Shown here: in pieces, positions 35,801 to 45,700 of the stretch
Layout of the letters: each line of letters opens with the position of its first letter
How positions within the stretch are numbered: position 1 is the stretch's first letter
From: Burkholderiaceae bacterium
Lineage (GTDB): Bacteria > Pseudomonadota > Gammaproteobacteria > Burkholderiales > Burkholderiaceae_E
Length of the DNA stretch: 64,000 nt
Assembly (NCBI GenBank): GCA_023954015.1
Contig: JAMLIS010000005.1
Coordinates: 1-64,000, forward strand
Direction of reading: 5' to 3'
Program-made: the position numbers and the translations under genes
The notes under the pieces: model-generated
What the model was told of the DNA's origin: nothing
What the model saw: the letters and a program-made list of their open reading frames with translations, nothing else
Databases searched by the model: none

Positions 35801-37649
35801 CGAAGACGGCGAAGACCGCTACGCCTACGACCGCTTCGGCCGGCTGATCGTCCGCGAGCGGCACGCATCGTCCGAAGACCCGGTCGATGCAGCTCGGGCG
35901 GTGCACGTCGAGTATTTCGCGCTCGACGCACTCGGTGCGCGGGTGTCGACGCGCCGGCGCGACGGCAGCGATGTCGTCGGTGCCGTTTCGACGCCGCGCG
36001 ACGCGACCGGCCTGCCCGAGCGGTACGGCGCGCTCGCGTTGCGCTACGGCGCCCAGCGACGCATCGTCGATGCGCGGGGTCCGGGCGTGCATGCGCGCTA
36101 CCGCTACGACGCCTTCGGACGCAGGATCGCCAAGCAGGTCGAGCGCACGCCGCAGGCGTCGAGCGCCGCGGATGGCGCGCGTGCCGCGGCGATCGCCGCG
36201 CGCGGGTTCCTGTACCGCGATCAGCGGCTGGCGGCCGAGACCGACGGCGATGGGCGCGTGTCGCGCCAATACGTGTACTGGGACGGGCTTCCGGTCGCCG
36301 TGCTCGAGCATCTCGGGACGCAGACCGCGATCGTCTGGCTGCACGACGACCATCTCGGTGCGCCGATCGCCGCGACCGACGAAGCCGCGCGTGTCGTATG
36401 GCGAGGAGAACGCGATGCGTGGGGTGCCATCGTGCGGGAGTCCGGCGCCTTCCGGCAGCCGTTGCGCCTGCCCGGCCAGTACCACGACGCGGAGACCGGC
36501 CTGCACGACAACCTGCTGCGCAGCTACGATCCGGACAGCGGGCGCTACCTCGAACCGGATCCGCTGGGCCTGGCCGCCGGGCTCGATCCCTACGCGTATG
36601 CCGACGGAAATCCGCTCGTCGCGATCGATCCGCTCGGACTGCTGCTGTTCGCCTTCGACGGCACCGGCAACGGCGCAAACGGCGTCGACGGCGCCGACAT
36701 CTCGAACGTTCGCAAGTTCTTCGAGGCTTCCGACGACCCCGACAAGTGGTACATGGCCGGTGTCGGGCGCGACGACGAATCGAGCGGCATCGCCGCGACG
36801 CCGCTCGACTGGGCCGAGGCGCGCACGGCGCGCGAGCGCGTCGACTGGATGATCGGAACGCTCGACCGTTTCCTCGACGACGCGTGGATCGGCCGCATCG
36901 CGCCGGTCGACGTCATCGGCTTCTCGAGGGGCGCGGCGATGGCGCGCGACTTCGTCAATCGCGTGTCGGCGATGATCGATGCCGGCCATTTCCGCTCGCG
37001 CGGCATCTGCCTCGACCTGCGCTTCCTCGGGCTGTGGGACACGGTGGCGCAGTTCGGCGTCCTGGGCCGGGAGAACGCGCGCTGGCAGCTCGCGATCCCG
37101 TCTGCCGTTCGCGCGACCTACCACGCGGTCGCATTGAACGAGCAGCGCACGCTGTTCCCGCTCGAGTCGGCGCGCGGCAGCTCGGCCTGGGTGGTCGAGC
37201 GCGGCTTCGTCGGCAGCCACGCCGACATCGGCGGCGGCAATGCCGAGGGCGACCTCTCCGACGTGGCCCTCGTCTGGATGACGCGCATGGCGCAGTCGCT
37301 CGGCGTCGCCGTGCGCGATCCGTCCGCCGCGCATTCGGTCGTCACCGAGCCGTTCGTGCACGGACGCGACTACGTCGGCGGCAGCGATCGCGGCGTCTAC
37401 CGGCGCGATTCGGCCGGCAGCGTCACCCTGCTGAGCAGGCAGCGCGAAGCCGTCGTCCCGGGGCTCGACTGGAGGGAATCGGGCGCCTTCCTCGTCCGCT
37501 TCCCGCGGCGCCGGCGCGATGCGGACGGATGGCCTTCGCTGGTCGGCCGCGTCGACATGGACGCATACGGCGCTTGGTTGCGGGACGTCTACGGCATCGA
37601 GGTCCGGCCGAAGGCCTCTCAGTCCGCCGGCAGCCCGATCCTGCGATAG
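32838..37649 (+). CDS. Secreted RHS-repeat protein with C-terminal DUF2235 (Tle1-like) lipase domain
   Basis: A 1603-residue protein. A Sec-type leader ('LSRLVVAGALVVGSAAASGA', about 28-47) is followed by the RHS N-terminal block 'NPVDVVTGNKYERHVDV'. Many YD repeats run from about 190 to 1200, and the RHS core end is 'YDPDSGRYLEPDPLGL' and a second DPLGL near 1265. The C-terminal 330 residues begin 'FAFDGTGN' and hold 'VIGFSRGAAMARDFVNRV' with nucleophile Ser1363. That is the DUF2235 fold of type VI Tle1 phospholipases. No PAAR domain and no obvious immunity gene are present. It looks like a polymorphic toxin or surface enzyme. Confidence 0.88.
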   Translation: MDHERTPRTGASHRRPSRRHYARTIRRLSRLVVAGALVVGSAAASGADGLASIFGEPPPGNCTPAGGAPGALAMPLPVGGAIGPGIGGGAIAQFIAELERASRPPPAAPVRCDAPRPQGSEPASLAVSSADRSAGNPVDVVTGNKYERHVDVVFAHLQSTALSAGGLADAFGLPQDDTLNLLLARHYNSRSDFALSLGRGWSHSFETRLARIVRDGRVELQIVQADGRRIVFRPFGARAGRTAAPARAAAIDAAAAGAGAGAIARFAARTIDDGLVDEQRSNGVPIAFVWRWPGGRLLHFDRDGRLESIVSADLDRIRVHRDDRGRVVQVRDDADRTIGFEYDDARLVALRLPDGQRIRYEFDAHRQLAAVRYPDGRSLRYEYDDPRAFHRLTAVIDIDGRRSEYRYGEDGRVRSSRGIGESPAQALRFEYEVPARAGGRGATTIRAGDAVTRYRWVETAGEPMLVASEGDGCRRCPPVGLQVRLGAAGRALAIGAMRIRYDAQGRVVERRIAGQGARRAWFERFFYDAGSPWPSPVRIVRPSVVPDREAKVALQYNERMQVVGVDFDGYLPDADGVQPVRAGVRFDYAVLDPRPDLAPVQGRLIGIVRVSPDGTRQRTSFRYDAQRRLIGIVADATIVHRIERDALGRAIVERLPDGTTRRRSFDPAWRLASSAARGTTVSFGYDDAGRPRTIDWSGGERWTIRLVARAVEIESNHGWRERIVPGARRGSARGLPVAMAYAGDGRDALVDAAGRRTERLYDDLGRLVETRSPYEGRKRYRYDGFGRLSSIAFADGSLDTREHDAGGRLVRRLQRSGEQRAQTTFRYEGAQLFAIEHDGQRSIVRHDDEGRVVERLDTRDGRRFHERLEYDARGRLVLQWLADGSRLRHRYDALGRREALELAVPGAGEFRSLVRRETSGQAGATRLDFGNGVRFERRDDATGHPASLAWTRRGAAGPVAADAAADAAQLLPFRRLHWVDGLPLSIAHEDGEDRYAYDRFGRLIVRERHASSEDPVDAARAVHVEYFALDALGARVSTRRRDGSDVVGAVSTPRDATGLPERYGALALRYGAQRRIVDARGPGVHARYRYDAFGRRIAKQVERTPQASSAADGARAAAIAARGFLYRDQRLAAETDGDGRVSRQYVYWDGLPVAVLEHLGTQTAIVWLHDDHLGAPIAATDEAARVVWRGERDAWGAIVRESGAFRQPLRLPGQYHDAETGLHDNLLRSYDPDSGRYLEPDPLGLAAGLDPYAYADGNPLVAIDPLGLLLFAFDGTGNGANGVDGADISNVRKFFEASDDPDKWYMAGVGRDDESSGIAATPLDWAEARTARERVDWMIGTLDRFLDDAWIGRIAPVDVIGFSRGAAMARDFVNRVSAMIDAGHFRSRGICLDLRFLGLWDTVAQFGVLGRENARWQLAIPSAVRATYHAVALNEQRTLFPLESARGSSAWVVERGFVGSHADIGGGNAEGDLSDVALVWMTRMAQSLGVAVRDPSAAHSVVTEPFVHGRDYVGGSDRGVYRRDSAGSVTLLSRQREAVVPGLDWRESGAFLVRFPRRRRDADGWPSLVGRVDMDAYGAWLRDVYGIEVRPKASQSAGSPILR

Positions 37650-38116
37650 CGTCCGCCGACGTAGAGCAGCGGCGATCGCGAGAGCACGTCGACGCGCTCG
37701 ACCTTTCCGACGAAGAGCAGGTGATCGCCTCCGGGCTGCGCCGAATGCATCCGGCATTCGATGTGCGCCGAGCAGCCGTCGAGCAGCGGCACGCCCTCGA
37801 TGCCCGCGCGGATTCCCAGTCCGTGGAACTTGTCGCGCGATTTCGTCGCGAAGCGACGCGAAAGCCACGCCTGGTCTTCGGCCAGGATGTTGATCGCGAA
37901 GTGCGTCGCCGCCTCGAAAACCCGCAGGCTCGCGCTGCGCGAGCCGAGCGCCCACAGCACCAGCGGCGGATCGAGCGACAGCGAGGTGTACGAGTTCACC
38001 GTGAGCCCGGCGAAGCTGCCGTCGGCAGCGCGCGTCGTCACCACGGTGACGCCGGTCGGGAAGCAGCCGAAGGCTCGGCGCAGCATCGGCGAGTCGGGAG
38101 CGGAGTGCGGGGGCAT
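37619..38116 (-). CDS. Flavin reductase-like FMN-binding protein
   Basis: A 165-residue protein of the HpaC / flavin reductase family. Marks are '[43 protein letters not shown]', '[18 protein letters not shown]' and 'GGRYRRIG' at the end. It would supply reduced flavin to a monooxygenase; the LLM oxidoreductase at 26584 is a possible but distant partner. The start at 38116 is chosen for family length; a 22-residue arginine-rich extension upstream is unlikely. Its end overlaps the RHS gene by 31 bases. Confidence 0.88.
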   Translation of the reverse strand: MPPHSAPDSPMLRRAFGCFPTGVTVVTTRAADGSFAGLTVNSYTSLSLDPPLVLWALGSRSASLRVFEAATHFAINILAEDQAWLSRRFATKSRDKFHGLGIRAGIEGVPLLDGCSAHIECRMHSAQPGGDHLLFVGKVERVDVLSRSPLLYVGGRYRRIGLPAD

Positions 38117-38223
38117 CGTCGTTCGGTTTCGGCCGATACTACATGGCCGGGTACGGCCCCGCCGTCGCCGGCGGCCGCGCAACCTACACTACGGGTTCGC
38201 AGGCATTTCCCCCGGGGGCTCGC

Positions 38224-41200
38224 ATGACCGACCTGTCCGACCAGAAGCAACTGGCCGACTATCGGCTGAAGAACAAGGTGCGCTTCGTCACCGCCGCCTC
38301 GCTCTTCGACGGCCACGACGCGTCGATCAACATCATGCGGCGCATCCTGCAGGGCCTGGGCGCCGAGGTGATCCACCTCGGGCACAACCGTTCGGTGCGC
38401 GAGATCGTCGACTGCGCGCTGCAGGAAGACGCGCACGCGATCGCGGTCTCGTCCTACCAGGGCGGTCACGTCGAGTATTTCGAGTACATGATCGACCTGC
38501 TGCGCGAAGCGGGCGCCGGTCACGTGAAGGTCTTCGGCGGCGGTGGCGGCGTCATCGTTCCGGCGGAGATCGCGCAGCTGCACGACTACGGCGTGGCGCG
38601 CATCTACAGCCCCGAGGACGGCCAGCGCATGGGGCTGCAGGGAATGATCCGCGACATGCTCGCGCGCTGCGACGAGGATCTCTCGAAATACGCGCCGCTC
38701 ACCGTCGACGAGATCGCCGGCTCGACGCGAAAGCTCGCGCAGGCGATCACCGCGCTCGAGCTCGGCCGCGCCGAAGGGCGCGACGACGAGCAGTTCGCAT
38801 CCTGGCGCAACGAGCTGCACCGGCGCGCCGACACGATCGCCACCCCGGTGCTCGGCATCACCGGAACCGGCGGCGCGGGCAAGAGCTCGCTCACCGACGA
38901 GCTCGTGCGCCGCTTCCGGCTCGACCACGACGACCGTCTGAAGCTCGCGATCCTGTCGGTCGACCCGACGCGGCGCAAGAGCGGCGGCGCGCTGCTGGGC
39001 GATCGCATCCGGATGAACGCTATCGACCATCCGAACGTCTACATGCGCTCGCTCGCCACGCGCGATGCGGGCAGCGAGATCAGCCCGGCGCTGCCCGATG
39101 CGATCGCCGCCTGCAAAGTGGCCGGCTTCGACCTGATCGTCGTCGAGACCTCGGGCATCGGGCAGGGCGACGCGGCGATCGTGCCGCTCGTCGACGTTTC
39201 GCTCTATGTGATGACGCCCGAGTTCGGTGCCGCGAGCCAGCTCGAGAAGATCGACATGCTCGACTTCGCCGACTTCGTCGCGATCAACAAGTTCGACCGC
39301 AAGGGCGCGATGGACGCGCTGCGCGACGTCTCGAAGCAGTACCAGCGCAACCACGAGGCCTTCGGCAAGCGACCGGAGCAGATGCCGGTGTTCGGCACGC
39401 AGGCCTCGCATTTCAACGACGACGGCGTCACCGCGCTCTACCAGGCGATGCTTGCGCGGCTCGTCGACAACGGCCTGTCGATCGAGCTGGACGACGAAGG
39501 CCATCCGGCGGGAAGGCTGCCGCGCGTCGGCGTGCGGCATTCGACGCACCGCACCGTTCTCGTGCCGCCGGCGCGCGTGCGCTACCTGGCCGACATCGCC
39601 GAGATCGTGCGCGGATACAAGCGCCACGCGCGCGAGCAGGCGCGGATTGCGCGCGAGGTGCAGCAGTTGCGCGCTTCGGCCCGGCTGCTCGAGGAAGACG
39701 ACGCGGCGCGCAGCGGCGCGCGCGACACGGTCGCCTCGCTCGCCGACCGGCGCGAGCAGGCGCTCGACGCCGCCTCGCGCAAGCTGCTCGCGATGTGGCC
39801 GCAGATGCAGAAGGCCTATGCGGGCGACGAATACGTCGTGAAGATCCGCGACCGCGAACTGCGCACGAAGCTCACCTGGACGTCGCTGTCGGGCACGAAG
39901 ATCCGCAAGGTCGCGCTGCCGACGTGGGAGGACCACGGCGAGCTGCTGAAGTGGCTGCTGCTCGAGAACGTTCCCGGGTCGTTTCCGTATACCGCGGGCG
40001 TCTTCGCGTTCAAGCGCGAGAACGAGGACCCCACGCGCATGTTCGCCGGCGAGGGCGATCCCTTCCGCACCAACCGGCGCTTCCAGCTGCTCTCCGAGGG
40101 CATGCCGGCCAAGCGCCTGTCCACCGCTTTCGACTCGGTGACGCTGTATGGCCACGATCCCGACCCGCGGCCCGACATCTACGGCAAGGTCGGCAATTCG
40201 GGCGTGAGCATCGCCACCCTCGACGACATGAAGGTGCTCTATTCGGGCTTCGATCTTTGCGATCCGGCCACCAGCGTGAGCATGACGATCAACGGCCCGG
40301 CGCCGACGATCCTCGCGATGTTCCTGAACACGGCGATCGACCAGCAGCTCGACAAGTTTCGCACCGACAACGGCCGCGAGCCTACCGACGACGAGCTGGC
40401 GAAGATCCGCGAATGGACGCTGTCCACCGTGCGCGGCACCGTGCAGGCCGACATCCTGAAGGAAGACCAGGGCCAGAACACCTGCATCTTCTCCACCGAG
40501 TTCAGCCTGAAGGTGATGGGCGACATCGCCGAGTACTTCGTGCACCACGACGTGCGCAATTTCTACTCGGTGAGCATCTCGGGCTATCACATCGCCGAGG
40601 CCGGGGCGAACCCGATCAGCCAGCTGGCGTTCACGCTGTCGAACGGCTTCACCTTCGTCGAGGCGTACCTGGCGCGCGGCATGCACATCGACGACTTCGC
40701 GCCGAACCTGTCGTTCTTCTTCTCCAACGGGATGGACCCGGAGTACAACGTCATGGGGCGCGTCGCGCGCCGCATCTGGTCGGTGGCGATGCGCGAACGC
40801 TACGGCGCGAACGAACGCAGCCAGAAGCTGAAGTACCACTGCCAGACGAGCGGGCGCAGCCTGCACGCGCAGGAGATCGCGTTCAACGACATCCGCACGA
40901 CGCTGCAGGCGCTGATCGCCACCTACGACAACGCCAACAGCCTGCACACGAACGCGTACGACGAGGCGATCACGACTCCCACCGAGGAGAGCGTGCGCCG
41001 CGCGATGGCGATCCAGCTGATCATCAACCGCGAATGGGGGTTGGCGAAGAACGAGAACCCGATCCAGGGCGCGTTCGTCATCGACGAGCTCACCGAACTC
41101 GTCGAGGAGGCGGTGCTCGCCGAGTTCGAGCGCATCTCCGAGCGCGGCGGCGTGCTCGGCGCGATGGAGACGGGCTACCAGCGCGGACGCATCCAGGACG

Positions 41201-41532
41201 AGAGCCTGCATTACGAGTCGCTCAAGCACACCGGCGAGTACCCGATCATCGGCGTGAACACCTTCCGCAACCCGCACGGCGAGCCGGTGCCCGATCACAT
41301 CGAGCTGGCGCGCTCCACCGAGGAAGAAAAGCGCAGCCAGCTCGCGCGGCTCGCCGACTTCCACGCACGCCACGCGGGCGAGGCGCCGGCGATGCTGCAA
41401 CGCCTGAAGGACACGGTGATCGCCGACGGCAACGTGTTCGAGGTGCTGATCGACGCAGTGCGCGTCTGTTCGCTCGGGCAGATCACCCACGCGCTCTTCG
41501 AGGTCGGCGGGCAGTACCGGCGCAGCATGTGA
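38224..41532 (+). CDS. icmF: Fused isobutyryl-CoA mutase IcmF
   Basis: An 1102-residue B12 enzyme. The cobalamin-binding domain comes first, with axial His31 in '[15 protein letters not shown]'. A MeaB-like G3E GTPase with P-loop GTGGAGKSS at about 214-222 follows, then the mutase TIM barrel from about 560 to the end ('[17 protein letters not shown]', '[23 protein letters not shown]'). This domain order is unique to IcmF. It interconverts isobutyryl-CoA and butyryl-CoA, and relatives also use isovaleryl/pivalyl-CoA. The GTPase protects or loads the cofactor. The ATG at 38224 gives the family length. Confidence 0.94.
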   Translation: MTDLSDQKQLADYRLKNKVRFVTAASLFDGHDASINIMRRILQGLGAEVIHLGHNRSVREIVDCALQEDAHAIAVSSYQGGHVEYFEYMIDLLREAGAGHVKVFGGGGGVIVPAEIAQLHDYGVARIYSPEDGQRMGLQGMIRDMLARCDEDLSKYAPLTVDEIAGSTRKLAQAITALELGRAEGRDDEQFASWRNELHRRADTIATPVLGITGTGGAGKSSLTDELVRRFRLDHDDRLKLAILSVDPTRRKSGGALLGDRIRMNAIDHPNVYMRSLATRDAGSEISPALPDAIAACKVAGFDLIVVETSGIGQGDAAIVPLVDVSLYVMTPEFGAASQLEKIDMLDFADFVAINKFDRKGAMDALRDVSKQYQRNHEAFGKRPEQMPVFGTQASHFNDDGVTALYQAMLARLVDNGLSIELDDEGHPAGRLPRVGVRHSTHRTVLVPPARVRYLADIAEIVRGYKRHAREQARIAREVQQLRASARLLEEDDAARSGARDTVASLADRREQALDAASRKLLAMWPQMQKAYAGDEYVVKIRDRELRTKLTWTSLSGTKIRKVALPTWEDHGELLKWLLLENVPGSFPYTAGVFAFKRENEDPTRMFAGEGDPFRTNRRFQLLSEGMPAKRLSTAFDSVTLYGHDPDPRPDIYGKVGNSGVSIATLDDMKVLYSGFDLCDPATSVSMTINGPAPTILAMFLNTAIDQQLDKFRTDNGREPTDDELAKIREWTLSTVRGTVQADILKEDQGQNTCIFSTEFSLKVMGDIAEYFVHHDVRNFYSVSISGYHIAEAGANPISQLAFTLSNGFTFVEAYLARGMHIDDFAPNLSFFFSNGMDPEYNVMGRVARRIWSVAMRERYGANERSQKLKYHCQTSGRSLHAQEIAFNDIRTTLQALIATYDNANSLHTNAYDEAITTPTEESVRRAMAIQLIINREWGLAKNENPIQGAFVIDELTELVEEAVLAEFERISERGGVLGAMETGYQRGRIQDESLHYESLKHTGEYPIIGVNTFRNPHGEPVPDHIELARSTEEEKRSQLARLADFHARHAGEAPAMLQRLKDTVIADGNVFEVLIDAVRVCSLGQITHALFEVGGQYRRSM

Positions 41533-41764
41533 AGGGCCTCAGCGCCAGATTTCGCGGGAGTGCAGCGAAACCTGCGGTAACGCGAAGACGTCGATGACGA
41601 ACGGGGCTTCCAGCACGACAACCTGTGACGAGTGGGTTCGACGATGGCGTTCATCGGAGGCACCTGCGTCTCCCGGCTCGCCGCGAGCGTGAGAAGGATG
41701 CTCCAGTGCAGCCGTGCGCGCGATCCGCCGAACGGATTACGCTTCGAGGGTCTCCCTGTTGCCG

Positions 41765-42166
41765 TCAGGGGCTCGCGGGGCGCGTGCGAGCGGCGTTCGC
41801 CGCTGCGTCGTCGACGCGCGACGGGTTTGCGGCGGCCCGGGCTTCCGGCACGTACACCATCGATCCGTTGCGCAACCGGTAAGCCGTCCCGGCCTTCGCT
41901 CCCTCGCCCTCGCCGATCTGGCCGGACGAGCGGTATTCCTTCAGTTCCTTGCCTTCGCGCACGAGCATGCTCATGTCGGCCTCGCCCGGGTTGCGCAGCA
42001 CGATGACGTCCTGCGTCGCGAACGGATTCAACGGGTTCTCCAGCACGGCGATCAGCAGTACGGCGATGACCACGAGGAAGACGTCGACGATGTTGACGAC
42101 GCTCAGGATCGGGTCGTCGCCGTCGTCGTCCGACAGGATCTCGATGCCGATGCGCCGCTCACGCAC
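41765..42166 (-). CDS. DUF2149 membrane protein of the CobN/Hmu-like cluster
   Basis: A 133-residue protein with one membrane helix near residues 22-44 ('VVNIVDVFLVVIAVLLIAVLE'). The DUF2149 stretch 'NPFATQDVIVLRNPGEADMSMLVREGKELKEYRSSGQIGEG' cut in parts follows. The layout resembles ExbD. It overlaps the MotA/TolQ/ExbB gene by eight bases and is the last gene of the cluster. In Bacteroidota hmu operons the same pair follows the CobN-like HmuS. Together the two may form an ion-driven motor for the chelatase. Confidence 0.82.
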   Translation of the reverse strand: MRERRIGIEILSDDDGDDPILSVVNIVDVFLVVIAVLLIAVLENPLNPFATQDVIVLRNPGEADMSMLVREGKELKEYRSSGQIGEGEGAKAGTAYRLRNGSMVYVPEARAAANPSRVDDAAANAARTRPASP

Positions 42167-42647
42167 GGCTCGCTCCGCGTGCGTCGAGCAGCGTGTCGAG
42201 CTCCTCGAGCAGCCAGCGCCGGCGCACCGACTGCACGACGAAGGTGATCGACGCCGACAGCAGCGCGACGATCACCGCGGAGAAAGCGACCACCAGGTTC
42301 TCTGCCATTCCCTGTGCGTTGCCCGATGCGACCGAAACGAGCGCCGGTCCCATCGGGATCATCGTCGCGACCAGCCCGAGCATCGGAGCGGTGCGGCTGA
42401 CGATGCGCTGCATCTCCAGGCGGCGCAGCACGTGCAGCTCGAGCCGCTCGGGGCTCGCCTCGGGCCGCGCGTGCAGCCAGCGGGCGAGCGGGCGGCGGCC
42501 GTGGCCGCGCAGCCGGCGCAGCGCAGCTTCGGCGACGAGTGCGCCGAGGCAGTACAGCGCGTAGGCGAACATCGCCGCCAGCAGGATCAGCACGGGCGCC
42601 AGGAAGAAGCGCGAGATCTCGTAGAGGAAGCTTTCGATGGTGTTCAT
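42159..42647 (-). CDS. MotA/TolQ/ExbB proton-channel family protein
   Basis: A 162-residue protein with three hydrophobic helices. The signature region is 'VSRTAPMLGLVATMIPMGPAL' and 'MAENLVVAFSAVIVALLSASITF', the conserved TolQ/ExbB pore helices. It starts at 42647, 59 bases after the CobN-like gene stop, and overlaps the DUF2149 gene. The window also encodes a separate canonical ExbB at 48157, so this is a second energising unit, specifically linked to the CobN-like protein. Confidence 0.87.
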   Translation of the reverse strand: MNTIESFLYEISRFFLAPVLILLAAMFAYALYCLGALVAEAALRRLRGHGRRPLARWLHARPEASPERLELHVLRRLEMQRIVSRTAPMLGLVATMIPMGPALVSVASGNAQGMAENLVVAFSAVIVALLSASITFVVQSVRRRWLLEELDTLLDARGASRA

Positions 42648-42706
42648 GAGGCTACCGAGGGTGAAAGGAAACAGGCAGTGAAGGGCGCGTTTCGGGACTG
42701 CCGGCG

Positions 42707-45700
42707 TCAGCCGGCCGGCATCGGCAGGCGGCGGTCGCGCCAGACGCCCAGCGTCTGCAGCGCGGCGCCGGCCGCGACGATCAGCGCGAGCCAGGCCGCG
42801 TAGGTCCAGGCGACGGGTGCTTCGGCGGGCTCTTCGCGCGGCACTTCGCGCAGCTCCTGGCCGCGTACGCGCTCGAGCGGCGTTTCGGAGGCCGATTCGT
42901 CGGACTGCGCCTGCTGCGCCCCGTCGAGCCCGTAGCCCCGCGCCAGCTGCTCGACATGCGCGACGAAGGCCTGGTTCGCCGTGTGCACGTCGTGCCGCTG
43001 CGCGATCTCGCTCCACAGCTGCACCAGTTCGCGTTCGGTCGTCTCGTCGGCGCGCCAGTAGCCCTTGCGGATCGCCTCGAGCATGCGCTCGGCGATCTGC
43101 GCGAGCGCCGCCGGGTTCGCGTCCTCGAACCACTCGCGCGTGCCGAGCCGGTAGCGGTCCTTCACGTAGATCTCGTGGAACGCCTGCCACTGGTCGTCGC
43201 GAACGACGTTGCGGTCCATCGCCTGCCAGCCCCAGAAGTTGTTCACGGCGCTGAGCAGCTGCAGGGTTCCCGCGTAGCCTTCGGCGCGCATCTGCGCGAT
43301 CCAGTTCGGGTGCTGGTAGACCGAGCGCAGCTCGGTGGCGAGGAAGGTCGACGCGTTCTGCAGACGGGCGCGCTTCGGGTCGCGCAGGTTCGAGACGTAC
43401 AGCTGCGGACTGCGACCGTCGAGAAAGCGCACGGCGTTCGAGATCCCGCCCAGGTATTCGAACGGATGGTCGGTGTCGAGCAGTCCGCGCAGGTTCGACG
43501 AGCGCGAGAACACCGCCGCGTCGGTGCCGCGCAGGTGCTCGGCGTACGCGTCGACCGTCGCGCCTGCGCCGTCGCGCGGCTTCGTGCTCCAGCGCGCCGG
43601 GTCGGGCCCGTAGCCCCACGACATGCGCGACAGGTACAGCGTCTCGAGCTTGCCGTCGCCTTCGTTCCACTGATCGGAGGCGAGCGTCGCCTCGGGAACG
43701 CGCGTTCCGTAGTCGCCGCTCTCGTTGCCGAAGATGCGCGTCAGCGCCGCGTCGCGTGCCGCCCGCGGGTCGACGCCGCGCGCGAGCAGCGACGCGGCGA
43801 TGCGCTCGACGTTGACGCGCACCGGATTGTCGAACGACGGCTCGTCGAGCGAAGCGGCGAGCACGACCGCGCGCGACAGCAGTTCCATCGCGTTCGGAAA
43901 CTGGTCGCGGTACAACCCGGTGATCGAGACCACCGTGTCGATGCGCGGGCGGCCGAGCGTGGCGAGCGGGATCGGTTCGACGCCGACCACGCGGCCGCCC
44001 GCGTCCCACTGCGGCCGCATCCCGAGCGCGTAGAGCACCTGCGCCTCGAGGATGCCGAGATGGCGCATGGTCTCGGTACTCCACAGCGTGAACGCGAGCT
44101 TGCGCGGCGCGCTGCCGTGGCTCGCGCGATGCGTCTCGATCAGCTCGTCGACGGCTCGCATTCCGGCTTCCCAGGCTGCGCGCGTCGGGATGCGCGACGG
44201 ATCGAAGCCGTAGACGTTGCGCCCGGTCGGCAGCGCGTCGGGATTGCGGATCGGATCGCCGCCGTACGACGGGTCGACCCAGCGCGCCGACAACGCACGC
44301 GCGACGGCGTCGATCTCGACCTCGGCGCGCAGCGCCTTGCGATGTTCGCGCCCCCGGACGGCGAGCGCGCGCAGGTCGGGGTCGGCGATCGCGTCGGGCG
44401 TTCGCGCGTCGTCGAAGACGTATTCGTCGACGAAACGGTACGGCGCGCTGTCGGCGAGCCGGCGGTAGTCGCCACGGAAGGCGTCGGCGCCGGGCGCGGT
44501 GCGCGCGTACAGCGGCTCGCCGAGCATCTGCATCACGTTGCTCACCCGGTGCTCGCGCGGCGCATCCCGCCCGAGCGTATGCAGTCCGAGCGGCTGCACC
44601 GCGCTGCCGAGCTCCTCGAGACGATCGTGCAGCGCGCGTGCGATGCGGTCGAAGTCGCCGAGGGCCGTCTCGGCGCTCTCTCCGAGGTCTGCGAGCAGGC
44701 CGGCTTCGCGCGCGGCCTCGACGATGCGCTCGCGCAGGTGCTCGCGTACCGGGCCTTCGTCGACCGCGTCGTGCTCGCGCAGCAGCGCGTCGAGCGCGGC
44801 ATTCTCGTCGGCGAGTCCCGCCGGCGCGAACGGCGGCGTCTGGTGGCTGACGATGACCCCGCGCCCGCGGCGCTTCACGTGCATCGCCTCGGCGACATTG
44901 TCGACGATGTACGGATAGACGACCGGCACGTTGCCGACCAGCAGGTTCGGGTCGTCGTACGCCCACAGGCCGCGCTCCTTTCCGGGAAGCCATTCCTGCG
45001 TGCCGTGCGTGCCGAAGTGCACGATCGCATCGGCCGAGTGACGCTCGCGCACCCAGAGGTAGGTCGCCAGGTAGAAATGGTTCGGCGGCATCTTCGTGTC
45101 GTGAAAGAGCTTCTTCTCGTCGCCGCCGGCGGCCGTCTCGGCGCGCATCGGCTGCGGCAGCACGACGAGCGCACCGAGGTCCAGGCGCGGGACGACGAAG
45201 CCGCGAACGCCGTCGCGCTCGGCGATCCAGGCGCTGCGCTGCGGCGCGCCCCAGGCCGCGTCGATGCGCGCACGGACGCTTGCCGGCAGCGTCGCGTACC
45301 AGCGCTCGTAATCGGCCAGCGGCAGGAACGCCCAGTGCGCGGTCCTCGTCAACGAATCGAGCGTGCCCGGCCGGTACGCGGGGCGCAGCATCGCCGCGCT
45401 CGCGTCGATCAGCGCCTGCTCGCTCGCCGCGTCGATCGCGTAGCCGAGCGTGCGCAGCCGCTCGACGAGGTGCTCGATCGAACGCGGAACGTTCAGGTTC
45501 GACGCGCCCTGGTTCGTCTCGCCGGGCGGGTGGTTCCAGTAGAAGAGCGCGAGCCGCTTGTCGGCATTGCGCATCGTGCGCAGCTTCGCCAGCCGCAGAG
45601 CCTTGCCGACGAGCAGGTCGAGCTGCTCCGGGATGGGCACGAGCTCGCCGCCGTCGTTCGCCGCCAGCACGACCGGATCCTGCAGTCCGGCGTACTCGGC

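Noticed and set aside
32682..37955. Open frame of 1757 codons on the minus strand
   Set aside because: It is antisense to the RHS gene. Its translation is a mirror of Arg/Asp/Ala-rich sequence without domains; the plus strand carries clear YD repeats and a lipase domain.
38038..41490. Open frame of 1150 codons on the minus strand
   Set aside because: It is antisense to icmF, whose domains are all in place. High GC content leaves antisense frames open.
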